Below, piece after piece: positions 28,410-36,208 of a stretch of DNA of 64,000 nucleotides; position 1 is the first letter of the stretch, and each line of letters opens with the position of its first letter. The notes beneath the pieces were generated by a model, which made no database searches, was not told the DNA's origin, and saw only the letters and a program-made list of their open reading frames with translations. The stretch spans positions 310,001 through 374,000 of the forward strand of contig NZ_BDCD01000011.1 in assembly GCF_001613325.1 (NCBI RefSeq). Reading direction: 5' to 3'. The translations under genes and the position numbers were made by a program. The DNA is from Nocardia yamanashiensis NBRC 100130 (GTDB lineage Bacteria > Actinomycetota > Actinomycetes > Mycobacteriales > Mycobacteriaceae).

Positions 28410-28423
28410 CATGAGGTGAGATG

Positions 28424-28462
28424 ACGGTGGGCGTGCCGCAGGGGCGCGCCCACCGTCGTTTT
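28424..28462 (+). terminator. Intrinsic terminator of coaD
   Basis: ACGGTGGGCG (28424-28433) and CGCCCACCGT (28447-28456) form a perfect 10-bp stem followed by CGTTTTC. Confidence 0.85.
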
Positions 28463-29481
28463 CACAAGGGGCGGACGGGGATTCGGCGGGGTGGCGGCGC
28501 GGCGGCGGGGATGATGCGGCCCTCGGGGCGGCGGCGGTGGCCGCGAGCCAGGGCGGCGGACAGGCGGGCGCCGGCGGTATTGGCGAGCAGGTCCTTCCAG
28601 GTCCAGCGGACCACGTCGAAACCGAGTGCGCGCAGGTAGGTTTCGCGGACCTGCTCGCGGTGGGCGAGTTCGGCGGGGTCCATGCCGGGGCGCAGCAGCC
28701 GGCCGTACTTGGCGGTGCCGTCGAATTCGCAGAGCACGCCGGCGTTTTCGTAGTAGAAGTCGACCTGCGCCACGAAACGGCCGTCGGGGGTGTGCACATT
28801 GCCCTGGGTGCGCGGGGCCGGTAGGCCGAGACGGTGAATCATGAGGCGGCTCAGGGATTCCCCCAGGCTCTGGCTGCGACCGTCGAGCAGTTCGGTGACC
28901 CGCCGGGCCTGGGCGATACCGTGCCGGCAGCGGGCGCGGTCGACCTCCTCGGCGAGGGATTCCGGGGTCAGGCCGAACATGCCCGCCAAGGCGTCACCGG
29001 CCACCACGGCCGCCTCGAACGGCAGCGACAGCGCCAGATCCACGACGGTGCGGGCGGGGGTGGTGACCAGCAGGCCGTCCACCTCGGCGGCCGAATCGAC
29101 CGGGGAGCCATGGACTTTGGTGAAGGGACGCACCCGGCCGCCGCCACGGCGATTGCGGGTCAGGCAGACTCGCTCCAGCGGGGTGCGCCAGAGGGCGGTG
29201 CCGTAGACCACGGCCGCCGATTGATGGCTGACGATGGACTGGCCCGGCATTTCGGGTAGCACCGCGTCGATCAGCAGCCGATGGTGCTCGCGCCGGCTGT
29301 GCACCGCGGGGGTGTGACAGCCGTCGGTGAGCTTGCGGGCCAGGATCTTCGACGAACAACCGGTCATTCGGCCGCCTTGTCCGGGCGGCCGGGCCGCCTG
29401 CCGGTCCGGGCCGCCGTCGCGCACCCGCGGGCCGGGCGTGGTGGTCTGGGGCCGGACGTATCCCGCCGTCCCCCAAGGCAT
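28462..29481 (-). CDS. AbiEi-antitoxin-like protein with PDDEXK-type C-terminus
   Basis: The 339-residue protein has the usual actinobacterial layout of a degenerate winged-helix N-terminus (TGCSSKILARKLTDG). A middle segment like AbiEi antitoxins follows (SIVSHQSAAVVYGTALW, TTPARTVVDLALSLPFEAAVVAGDAL). The C-terminal part has the restriction-endonuclease-like pattern VDFYYENAGVLCEFDG then AKYG, i.e. D-x-E-x-D-x-K. Such genes are often solitary; no toxin gene is adjacent, so a toxin-antitoxin role is unproven. ATG 29481 follows GAGGAC; ATG 29367 would cut into the N-terminal domain. It converges on the coaD terminator. Confidence 0.7.
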   Translation of the reverse strand: MPWGTAGYVRPQTTTPGPRVRDGGPDRQAARPPGQGGRMTGCSSKILARKLTDGCHTPAVHSRREHHRLLIDAVLPEMPGQSIVSHQSAAVVYGTALWRTPLERVCLTRNRRGGGRVRPFTKVHGSPVDSAAEVDGLLVTTPARTVVDLALSLPFEAAVVAGDALAGMFGLTPESLAEEVDRARCRHGIAQARRVTELLDGRSQSLGESLSRLMIHRLGLPAPRTQGNVHTPDGRFVAQVDFYYENAGVLCEFDGTAKYGRLLRPGMDPAELAHREQVRETYLRALGFDVVRWTWKDLLANTAGARLSAALARGHRRRPEGRIIPAAAPPPRRIPVRPL

Positions 29482-29503
29482 CCGCGTCCTCGCAGCATAA
29501 GGA

Positions 29504-29584
29504 AACTCCTCTCCTGGATCGGATCCGTTACGTGCTTGGACGCGGCGCTGCCGCGAACGGTTCCGATGAATCGGGAGAGGAGTT
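29504..29584 (-). other. 81-nt nested hairpin, structured RNA or terminator
   Basis: Three stems nest inside one another. The outer one is AACTCCTCTCC (29504-29514) with GGAGAGGAGTT (29574-29584), 11 perfect pairs. The middle one is TCGGATCC (29519-29526) with GGTTCCGA (29559-29566), one mismatch. The inner one is CGCGGC/GCCGCG (29541-29555). On the minus strand it follows the GtrA-like gene stop by 22 bases and is trailed by TTTCCTT, so it may end that transcript. It also lies 22 bases before the next gene's ATG. Confidence 0.55.
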
Positions 29585-29606
29585 CCGGGGGTGTATCAGG
29601 AAGGAA

Positions 29607-30128
29607 TCAGAAGACCCACAGCCGCAGGGTCAGGAAGCGCAGGGTGCCGACCGCCGCCGTCACCGCGAGCACCGCCGCGGCCTGCGCCATATCGGTCAGT
29701 CCGGGCGCGGTGCTCTCCAGCACGGCCAGCGCCCCCGCGGTGATGGCCAGTCCGGCCAGCGCCAGCCCGCCGCCCTCGAGCTGCGCGGTGAACCACCGCA
29801 CCCGCCCGGCCGCGTGGAAGGTGAGCCGCCGGTGCAGTTCGTTGGCGACCGCGGTCGAGACGATGGATCCGGCCAGGTTGGCCAGCTGCGGCCCGCCGCC
29901 GTAGAAAGCGAAGAACAGCAGCAGGTAGCCGATGTTCGACAGGCCGCCGACCAGGGCGAAACGAATGAGCTGAGCGAACGCGGCCTCGCCGCGCAGCCAC
30001 GCGCCGAGCTGTCCGGACCAGCGCGACCCGGCGGTGCGGGCGGCCTCGATGCCGTACACGTAGGTGTGCGCCAGGGTGGGGACCGGCATTACGGCCCGCT
30101 GCGGGATGTCCAGGACAGCCATCGTCAT
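29607..30128 (-). CDS. GtrA-like membrane protein
   Basis: The 173-residue protein has four predicted helices after residue 50, starting with LIRFALVGGLSNIGYLLLFF, the GtrA signature (RF-x-x-VG). ANELHRRLTFH is the conserved loop between helices 2 and 3. GtrA proteins are thought to help move lipid-linked sugars in cell-envelope glycosylation. The N-terminal 50 residues are hydrophilic. Its promoter overlaps a 10-bp-arm palindrome, so it is probably tightly controlled. Confidence 0.85.
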   Translation of the reverse strand: MTMAVLDIPQRAVMPVPTLAHTYVYGIEAARTAGSRWSGQLGAWLRGEAAFAQLIRFALVGGLSNIGYLLLFFAFYGGGPQLANLAGSIVSTAVANELHRRLTFHAAGRVRWFTAQLEGGGLALAGLAITAGALAVLESTAPGLTDMAQAAAVLAVTAAVGTLRFLTLRLWVF

Positions 30129-30182
30129 TTCCCATCGAACACGTCGGGCGGTAGCCCGGCAGAGCGTTCCACTTCCTTCTGT

Positions 30183-30218
30183 TTGTTCAGTATTGACTGA
30201 ACAAATCGAACTGTCAAC
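30183..30218 (-). promoter_or_regulatory. Promoter of the GtrA-like gene with overlapping operator palindrome
   Basis: On the minus strand TTGACA (30218-30213) and AATACT (30195-30190) are spaced 17 bases, a near-consensus vegetative promoter. A perfect inverted repeat, TTTGTTCAGT (30183-30192) and ACTGAACAAA (30197-30206) with a 4-base centre, covers the -10 and part of the spacer. A repressor bound there, TetR-like by geometry, would block transcription. Confidence 0.65.
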
Positions 30219-30275
30219 CGCGGGAGGCTGCGCTGCCTCGGTCCAGCACTTTCTTGCTCATAAGAATTTAACACT

Positions 30276-30304
30276 AACTGGAGGGGTTTCCTCCAGTTGT
30301 TTTT
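30276..30304 (+). terminator. Intrinsic terminator with no gene before it (attenuator or small-RNA end)
   Basis: AACTGGAGG (30276-30284) and CCTCCAGTT (30290-30298) form a perfect 9-bp stem with a GGTTT loop, followed by GTTTTT. It points along the plus strand, 145 bases before sepIVA. No plus-strand protein gene lies upstream back to the GtrA-like gene. Confidence 0.8.
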
Positions 30305-30448
30305 GTGGTCTGTGAAACAGCTCTCCGACACGCCGGATAAGACCGGGCCCCATCGGCCGCGGCGGGGCAGACTGGCACCAAGGCGAGCGGCTCGCCGCAC
30401 AGCACTGGCGGAAGAGTCGTAGTACCGGCAGGAGAGTGGGGAAGCAGC

Positions 30449-31195
30449 ATGTACCGGGTATTCGAAGCACTCGACGAACTCGTGGCCATCATCGAAGAGG
30501 CGCGGGGCATTCCGCCCACCCGTAATTGCATCGTGCCGCGCGGTGAGGTGCTCGAACTGCTCGACGACGTCCGCGAGGCGCTACCCGGCGAGCTGGACGA
30601 CGCCCAGGACGTGCTCGACCATCGCGACAAGATCGTCACCGACGCCCGCACGGCCGCCGATTCGACCATCGGCAGCGCCAATGCGCAGGCGCACGACACC
30701 GTGACGGGCGCGCGCGACGAGGCCGACCGCATCCTGGCCGACGCCAAGGCGCACGCCGATCGCATGGTCGCCGAGGCCCGCGCGCACGCCGAACACCTGG
30801 TCAGCTCGGCCGAGGCCGAGGCCGAACGCGTGGTCGCCGACGGCAACAAGGAATACGAGGACGTCACCGGCCGTGCCCGCATCGAGGCCGATCGCATGGT
30901 CGCCTCCGGACAGGCCAGTTACGACCGGTCGGTCGCCGACGGTAAGGCGGAACAGGAACGCCTGGTCTCGCAGACCGAGGTGGTTCGCGCCGCGCACGTC
31001 GAATCCGCCCGGCTCATCGACACCGCCCAGGCCGACTCCGATCGCCTGCGCGCCGAATGCGACGACTACGTGGACGGCAAGCTGGCCGACTTCGAGGAGA
31101 CCCTGCAGAGCACCCTGCGCATCATCGGCCGCGGCCGGCACCAGGTGCGATCCGGTACGAGCGTGCCGGATTACGCCGCCGAGTTCCGCCGCTAG
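30449..31195 (+). CDS. sepIVA: DivIVA-domain septation protein SepIVA
   Basis: The 248-residue protein is almost all coiled coil. The N-terminus MYRVFEALDELVAIIEEARGIPPTRNCIVPR matches M. tuberculosis Rv2927c and the mycobacterial septation factor SepIVA, both by sequence type and by place before DUF177 and rnc. Ala/Glu/Arg-rich heptads run from about residue 50 to 225, with repeated ADRMVAEARAHAE-like units. It acts in the cytoplasm with the division and membrane-domain machinery. A strong terminator follows, so it is its own transcription unit, possibly controlled by the attenuator upstream. Confidence 0.85.
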   Translation: MYRVFEALDELVAIIEEARGIPPTRNCIVPRGEVLELLDDVREALPGELDDAQDVLDHRDKIVTDARTAADSTIGSANAQAHDTVTGARDEADRILADAKAHADRMVAEARAHAEHLVSSAEAEAERVVADGNKEYEDVTGRARIEADRMVASGQASYDRSVADGKAEQERLVSQTEVVRAAHVESARLIDTAQADSDRLRAECDDYVDGKLADFEETLQSTLRIIGRGRHQVRSGTSVPDYAAEFRR

Positions 31196-31213
31196 CGCCA
31201 CCGAACCCTTTGC

Positions 31214-31248
31214 CCCGCAGCCCGGCTCACGCCGGGCTGCGGGCGGTT
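31214..31248 (+). terminator. Terminator after sepIVA
   Basis: CCCGCAGCCCGG (31214-31225) and CCGGGCTGCGGG (31232-31243) form a perfect 12-bp stem, followed by CGGTTT. Confidence 0.8.
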
Positions 31249-31321
31249 TGGGGGAGACCGGACCGTTTCGGTATCCTGGATCGGTTGCCCATTCCACCCT
31301 TACCCCGAGGTGATTACCTAG

Positions 31322-31960
31322 ATGCCCGCTGATTCCGGTTCCGGTTCGCGTCGTCGTCATGTACCGACCGACGCGGATTTCGTGCTGGATGTGCGCAGTC
31401 TGGGACGTGCCCCGGGATCGATGAAGGATCTGCGCCGCACCGTCACCACCAAGGAGAAGATCGGCCTGGATCTGGTCGCGATTCCCGTTGGTGCGCAGGT
31501 CGAGCTGGATCTGACATTGCAGTCGGTATCCGAGGGTGTACTCGTCACCGGCACCGTGACCGCGCCCATCGAGGGCGAGTGCACGCGCTGCCTGGAGCCT
31601 TTCACCGACGAGATCGAGCTGCAGCTCACCGAGCTTTTCGCCTACCCGGACAGCGCTACCGAGCAGACCACCGAGGAAGACGAGATCCCGCGCCTGATCG
31701 AGGACACCATCGATCTGGAACCGGTGATCATCGACTCCGTCGGCATGGAACTGCCTCTGCAGCCGCTGTGCGAGGAGGACTGCGCGGGACTGTGCCCGGA
31801 ATGCGGCATACGGATGGCGATTGCGGAATCCGGCCACTCCCATGAGATACTTGACCCTCGCTGGGCCGGGCTCGCGAATTTCGCGGTCGAATCCCCTGGT
31901 ACGGGTGCCAATGGCACGCTGCCAAAACAGTCAGCCGAAACAGATTCAGAGGAGAACTAG
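31322..31960 (+). CDS. DUF177 (YceD) family protein
   Basis: The 212-residue protein is the usual partner of rpmF. The central region has [15 protein letters not shown], and a C-terminal cysteine cluster [13 protein letters not shown] could bind zinc. YceD relatives are linked to 23S rRNA or ribosome metabolism, and a role in ribosome assembly is inferred from the conserved neighbour L32. ATG 31322 is preceded by GAGGTGA. Its stop is two bases from the rpmF GTG, so the genes are coupled in a DUF177-rpmF-rnc-mutM operon. Confidence 0.9.
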   Translation: MPADSGSGSRRRHVPTDADFVLDVRSLGRAPGSMKDLRRTVTTKEKIGLDLVAIPVGAQVELDLTLQSVSEGVLVTGTVTAPIEGECTRCLEPFTDEIELQLTELFAYPDSATEQTTEEDEIPRLIEDTIDLEPVIIDSVGMELPLQPLCEEDCAGLCPECGIRMAIAESGHSHEILDPRWAGLANFAVESPGTGANGTLPKQSAETDSEEN

Positions 31961-31962
31961 TC

Positions 31963-32145
31963 GTGGCCGTTCCGAAGCGCCGGATGTCTCGTGCCAACAC
32001 CCACGCACGGCGTAGCCAGTGGAAGGCCGCCGCGCCGACCCTGATCACCTGCCCGAACCGGGCCTGCGGTCAGCAGACCCTCCCGCACATCGCGTGCCCG
32101 TCCTGCGGCACCTACAAGGGCCGTCAGGTCACCGCGGCGGTCTGA
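31963..32145 (+). CDS. rpmF: 50S ribosomal protein L32
   Basis: The 60-residue L32 opens [19 protein letters not shown]. It keeps a four-cysteine zinc ribbon (CPNRACG and CPSCG), so it is the zinc-containing form, like L28 in this window. The GTG start at 31963 follows AGAGGAGAA. It lies in the operon between the DUF177 gene and rnc. Confidence 0.97.
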   Translation: MAVPKRRMSRANTHARRSQWKAAAPTLITCPNRACGQQTLPHIACPSCGTYKGRQVTAAV

Positions 32146-32165
32146 TCCGCCCGATTCTCACCGAC

Positions 32166-32933
32166 GTGACCGCCAGCAAGGACGCTGCCGACATCCCCGC
32201 CGTGGGTGACGCAGCAGACCACGCCAGCCTGCTCGAGGCGCTCGGCGTAGACGTACGACCGGATCTGTTGCGCCTGGCGCTGACACACCGGTCGTACGCC
32301 TATGAGAACGGTGGCCTCCCCACCAACGAGCGCCTGGAGTTCCTGGGCGATTCGGTGCTCGGTCTGAGCATCACCGAACGTCTCTACCTGGAGCATCCCG
32401 ACAAATCCGAGGGTGAGCTGGCGAAGCTGCGCGCGAGCGTGGTGAACATGCACGCGCTCGCCGAGGTCGCGCGCGGGCTGGGCGAGGGCGGCCTCGGCCG
32501 TCACCTGCTGCTCGGCAAGGGCGAAGAGCTCACCGGCGGCCGGGACAAGCCGAGCATTCTCGCCGACGGCATGGAATCGCTGCTGGGCGCCGTGCATCTG
32601 CAGCACGGCATCGAAGTCGCCCGCAGCGTGGTGCTGCGGCTGTTCGCCGCACTGCTCGAGCGCGGTCCCCGCATGGGCGCCGGGCTCGATTGGAAGACCA
32701 GTCTCCAGGAGCTGACCGCCGAGCGTGGCATCGGCGTGCCGGCCTACGAGATCACCTCCACCGGACCCGACCACGACAAGGAGTTCACCGCCACCGCGGT
32801 GATCGGCGGGAAGGGTTACGGCCAGGGGGTGGGCCGCTCCAAGAAGGAAGCGGAACAGAAAGCCGCGGGCGCTGCGTATCAGGCGTTGAACGCCGAGAAC
32901 GCGTCCGAGGGTGCGGATTCGGCCAAGAGCTAG
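32166..32933 (+). CDS. rnc: Ribonuclease III
   Basis: It cuts double-stranded RNA in rRNA processing and mRNA decay. The 255 residues hold the catalytic signature [14 protein letters not shown] and the second acidic site in [14 protein letters not shown]-terminal double-stranded-RNA-binding domain ([34 protein letters not shown]) follows. GTG 32166 gives a start (VTASKDAAD) with no upstream alternative outside rpmF. mutM begins six bases after the stop. Confidence 0.96.
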   Translation: MTASKDAADIPAVGDAADHASLLEALGVDVRPDLLRLALTHRSYAYENGGLPTNERLEFLGDSVLGLSITERLYLEHPDKSEGELAKLRASVVNMHALAEVARGLGEGGLGRHLLLGKGEELTGGRDKPSILADGMESLLGAVHLQHGIEVARSVVLRLFAALLERGPRMGAGLDWKTSLQELTAERGIGVPAYEITSTGPDHDKEFTATAVIGGKGYGQGVGRSKKEAEQKAAGAAYQALNAENASEGADSAKS

Positions 32934-32939
32934 GGCCGG

Positions 32940-33797
32940 ATGCCGGAACTCCCCGAAGTCGAAGTCGTACGGCGCGGGCTCGCCGAACATGTGGTGGGCC
33001 GCGTCGTCGATTCGATCGCCGTCAAGCACGAACGTTCGGTGCGGCGGCATATTCTCGGCGGTGACGATCTCGCCGCCCGCCTGACCGGTCTGCGTGTCGA
33101 ATCCGCGAATCGGCGGGGCAAGTTCCTGTGGCTCACCTTCGATGAGCCCGATACTTCACTCGTCGTGCATCTGGGCATGAGCGGGCAGATGCTGGTGCAG
33201 CCGGCCGACGCTCCGCTCGAGAAGCACGCGCACATCATCGCTCGGCTCGACGACGGCAGCGAACTGCGTTTCGTGGATCAGCGCACCTTCGGCGGCTGGA
33301 TGCTGTCGGATCTGGTCGAGGTGGACGGCACCTGGGTGCCGGAATCGGCGGCGCATATCGCCCGCGACCCGCTGGATCCGTTGTTCGACGCCGATCGCGT
33401 GGTGAAGACCTTGCGCGGCAAGCAATCCGAGATCAAGCGGCTGCTACTGGATCAGACCGTGGTGTCCGGCGTCGGCAATATCTACGCCGACGAGGCGCTG
33501 TGGCGGGCGAAGATCCACGGCGAGCGCCCGGCCGCCAAGCTCACCAAGCCCGCGCTGCACAACCTGCTGGTCGAGACCCAGCACGTGATGGGGGAGGCGC
33601 TGCTGGCCGGCGGCACCTCGTTCGACGCCCTGTACGTCAATGTCAACGGCCAGTCCGGCTACTTCGAGCGCTCGCTCAACGCCTACGGCCGCGAACACGA
33701 ACCGTGCCGGCGCTGCGGGGCTCCCATGGTGCGGGAGAAGTTCATGAACCGCTCGTCGTTCTCCTGCCCGAGGTGCCAGCCGCGCCCGCGCGGCTGA
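32940..33797 (+). CDS. mutM: Formamidopyrimidine-DNA glycosylase
   Basis: This bifunctional glycosylase/AP lyase removes 8-oxoguanine and ring-opened purines. MPELPEVE supplies the catalytic Pro1/Glu2 (displayed after Met removal). LGMSGQM is conserved, and [15 protein letters not shown] is the helix-two-turn-helix. The C-terminal zinc finger is CRRCG then SFSCPRC. The length of 285 residues is typical. It ends the DUF177-rpmF-rnc-mutM operon; in M. tuberculosis osmC and acyP would follow here on the same strand. Confidence 0.97.
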   Translation: MPELPEVEVVRRGLAEHVVGRVVDSIAVKHERSVRRHILGGDDLAARLTGLRVESANRRGKFLWLTFDEPDTSLVVHLGMSGQMLVQPADAPLEKHAHIIARLDDGSELRFVDQRTFGGWMLSDLVEVDGTWVPESAAHIARDPLDPLFDADRVVKTLRGKQSEIKRLLLDQTVVSGVGNIYADEALWRAKIHGERPAAKLTKPALHNLLVETQHVMGEALLAGGTSFDALYVNVNGQSGYFERSLNAYGREHEPCRRCGAPMVREKFMNRSSFSCPRCQPRPRG

Positions 33798-33895
33798 TCC
33801 GGTCACCGGTACGTCCGATCGGAGCCTCCCTACTGAAGGGCTTGACGCGCTACCGTTTTCACAGCGGCATCGGGTGATGCCGGCCGGAGGAACTG

Positions 33896-34477
33896 ATGCG
33901 CAAACTGACCTACTACGTCGCGGCGACGATCGACGGGTTCATTGCTACCGACGAGGGTTCGGTGGATTTCTTCCCCGTCGGGGGTGATCACGGTCCGGCA
34001 ATCATCGCGCAGTATCCCGAGACGCTGCCGACCAAGGTGCGCGAAGCACTCGGGGTGGACAAACCCAGCCACAATTTCGACACCGTGATCATGGGCCGCA
34101 AGACGCACGATTTCGGGGTGCGGACGGGAACGTCGAGCCCCTATTCGCATCTGCGGCAGTTCGTGGTCTCCACCACGCTGCCCGAGGCCCCCGCGTCGGA
34201 TGTGGAGCTCATTTCGAGCGATCCGCTGGCGCGGGTGCGAGAGCTCAAGCGGGAGAAGGGGCTCGGCATCTGGCTGTGCGGCGGCGGGGAGCTGGCGCAG
34301 GAGCTGCTGCCGGAGATCGACCAGGTCTTCCTGAAGCTCTACCCGATCGTGCTGGGCAAGGGGCGGCCGCTGTTCGGCGAATGCGCCCGCCTGCCCGACG
34401 CCGCCCGCTTCCGCGTGCTGACCAGCCGCGTGTTCGAGGACGGCGTGGCGTTCATCAAGTACAGCCGGATCCGCTGA
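33896..34477 (+). CDS. Dihydrofolate-reductase-like (RibD C-terminal) family reductase
   Basis: The 193-residue protein has the DHFR/RibD-C fold. MRKLTYYVAATIDGFIA is the first strand, VIMGRKTHDFG the NADPH-binding helix turn, and IWLCGGGELAQELLPEIDQ the second dinucleotide motif with LKLYPIVLGKGRPLF. Members (YyaP/YwjB type) are NADPH reductases of unknown substrate, not true folate reductases. ATG 33896 follows GGAGG. A small hairpin (33865-33882) precedes it and a bidirectional terminator follows. Confidence 0.85.
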   Translation: MRKLTYYVAATIDGFIATDEGSVDFFPVGGDHGPAIIAQYPETLPTKVREALGVDKPSHNFDTVIMGRKTHDFGVRTGTSSPYSHLRQFVVSTTLPEAPASDVELISSDPLARVRELKREKGLGIWLCGGGELAQELLPEIDQVFLKLYPIVLGKGRPLFGECARLPDAARFRVLTSRVFEDGVAFIKYSRIR

Positions 34478-34498
34478 ATCCGGCTGGAGAGGAAACAG

Positions 34499-34525
34499 CG
34501 GCCCGCTCCGGCCGGGAGCGGGCCG
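34499..34525. terminator. Bidirectional terminator
   Basis: CGGCCCGCTCC and GGAGCGGGCCG form a perfect 11-bp stem with a five-base loop. It lies between the convergent reductase and DUF350 genes, with short T-containing tails on both sides. Confidence 0.75.
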
Positions 34526-34535
34526 TGCGCTCGTT

Positions 34536-34988
34536 TCAGAGAATGGCGACCGCGACCACGAGCCCGAGGGCGAAGTGCGCGGCGGCGACGACCAGGGCCT
34601 CGGTGGTGAACTGCGGCTTGTGCAGCACGGCGCCGATATCGATGCCGAAGACGAGCTCGAGCACGCGCACCGAGACCACCTGCGCCACAATGCCGACCAG
34701 GCCGTACACGGCGGCGGCGATCAGGCCCTCGCCGAGCTTGCCCGCCGAGGAGTAGATGGCCAGCACCACGATGAACGCCATCGACAGCATGCCCGCCGCG
34801 CTCACCACGACCGCGTTGGGCAGCCCCTGCGCGACCAGGCTCCGCAGGCTGCCGGGCGTGGTGAGGTCGACGGCGAAGAAGCCGACGAGCATGAGCACCA
34901 GGCCCACCAGCGCGTAGAGGAGGATCGCGCCTACGCCACGGCCGAGCGAACTCCAGTACCCCGCTTCGAGCGCGAGAGTGGTGGTCAT
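34536..34988 (-). CDS. DUF350 family membrane protein (YjfL-like)
   Basis: The 150-residue protein has four predicted transmembrane helices in two similar halves (GAILLYALVGLVLMLVGFFAVDL and GLIAAAVYGLVGIVAQVVSV), as in DUF350/YjfL. VDLTTPG after helix 1 is the usual family turn. In E. coli, YjfL is encoded near a glutathionylspermidine-synthase-type ATP-grasp protein. Here it is last in a minus-strand run after such a gene (53 bases) and an RGG-tail membrane protein. The function is unknown. Confidence 0.85.
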   Translation of the reverse strand: MTTTLALEAGYWSSLGRGVGAILLYALVGLVLMLVGFFAVDLTTPGSLRSLVAQGLPNAVVVSAAGMLSMAFIVVLAIYSSAGKLGEGLIAAAVYGLVGIVAQVVSVRVLELVFGIDIGAVLHKPQFTTEALVVAAAHFALGLVVAVAIL

Positions 34989-35041
34989 TCTTGGTCCTCC
35001 AGGGTGGTGGGTCGAACTGGTAGTAGGTGGGGGTCGCGGGG

Positions 35042-36208
35042 TCAGGACTGCGGGATGCGGTGCGGGACGAAGGCCGCCCCGTCATCGGTGATGAGCCCGG
35101 CGGTTTCGCGGATGCCGAGCCCGGCGGAGGTGTCGCCGACGATCCAGGCGCCGAGCACCGGCCGCATGCCGTCGAATTCCGGTAGCGGGTCCAGCAATTG
35201 GTAGACGTAGCCCTCGGCGCCGTACACGCCGCCGGTGGCGGTTTCCAGGCCCGCGCCCACAATGGTCATGTTCGCGCCCTCGCGGCCCAGCTTCGGCTTG
35301 CGAATGTACTCGGTCAGCTCGTGCGGATCGTCGAGGTAGGTGGGCAGCAGGTTGGGGTGTCCCGGATACATCTCCCACATGACCGCGAGCAGGGCCTTGT
35401 TGGAGAGCAGGGTCTTCCACAGCGGTTCCAGCCACATGGACTGCGGCAGTGAGCCGACCACGCGCTTGCCGAAGTCGTCGTCGAGGACCCATTCCCACGG
35501 GTAGAGCTTGAAGATGGAGTCGATGGGCGCCTCGGCCAGATCCACGAAACGTTCCAGCTCCGTGTCGAACCCGATCTCCTCGATGGGCAGCGCGACGGTG
35601 TCGAACCCGGCTTCGGCGGCGGTCTCCTGCATGTACGCGGTGGTGACGTTGTCCTCGCCGCTGGCGTCCGCGCCGGACCAGGTGAAGTGCAGTTCCGCCG
35701 TCGGCAGCAGGTCGCGTATCTCGCCCCAGCGTTCGACCAGCTTCTCGTGCAACGAATTCCACTGATCGTCGTCCGGGTGCGTGTCGGTCAGCCAGTGCCA
35801 CTGCACGATCGCCGCCTCCAGCAGGGAGGTGGGCGTATCGGCGTTGTACTCCAGCAGTTTCGCCGGACCGCGGCCGTCGTAGCGCAGGTCGAAGCGGCCG
35901 TACACGTGCGGGTCGGAGCGCTTCCAGGAATTGGCGATGGGTTCCCAACTCCATTGCGGCAGACCGAAATCGGCGAAGCGCTCGGTGACCACGATCTGCT
36001 CGACGGCGTGCAGGCACATCGAGTGCAGCACCTCGACCTGGGCTTCCAGGGCCAGGATCTCGGCCATGTCGAACTCGTAGTGCACCGATTCGTCCCAGTA
36101 CGGGCGCGGCTGCCCGGAGGCGTCGCGGCCGGGCGAACCGTACACCAGCCCTTGGCTTTCGATGATCTGCTGCCAGCCCGCGCGGGGAGTGCTGCGGATG
36201 CGTCGCAT
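35042..36208 (-). CDS. Glutathionylspermidine synthase-type ATP-grasp ligase (YgiC/YjfC-like)
   Basis: The 388-residue protein corresponds to the ligase half of glutathionylspermidine synthase, without the amidase half. RFDLRYDGRGPAKLLEYNADTPTSLLEAA holds the conserved Arg and acidic substrate and metal residues. KLYPWEWVLDDDFG, LLSNKALLAVMWEM and KPKLGREGANMTIV form the ATP-grasp core. E. coli YgiC and YjfC are of this type. It forms a new amide bond on a peptide or amine; the natural substrate is unknown. The start codon shares one base with the stop of the upstream RGG-tail gene (TAATG). Confidence 0.85.
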   Translation of the reverse strand: MRRIRSTPRAGWQQIIESQGLVYGSPGRDASGQPRPYWDESVHYEFDMAEILALEAQVEVLHSMCLHAVEQIVVTERFADFGLPQWSWEPIANSWKRSDPHVYGRFDLRYDGRGPAKLLEYNADTPTSLLEAAIVQWHWLTDTHPDDDQWNSLHEKLVERWGEIRDLLPTAELHFTWSGADASGEDNVTTAYMQETAAEAGFDTVALPIEEIGFDTELERFVDLAEAPIDSIFKLYPWEWVLDDDFGKRVVGSLPQSMWLEPLWKTLLSNKALLAVMWEMYPGHPNLLPTYLDDPHELTEYIRKPKLGREGANMTIVGAGLETATGGVYGAEGYVYQLLDPLPEFDGMRPVLGAWIVGDTSAGLGIRETAGLITDDGAAFVPHRIPQS

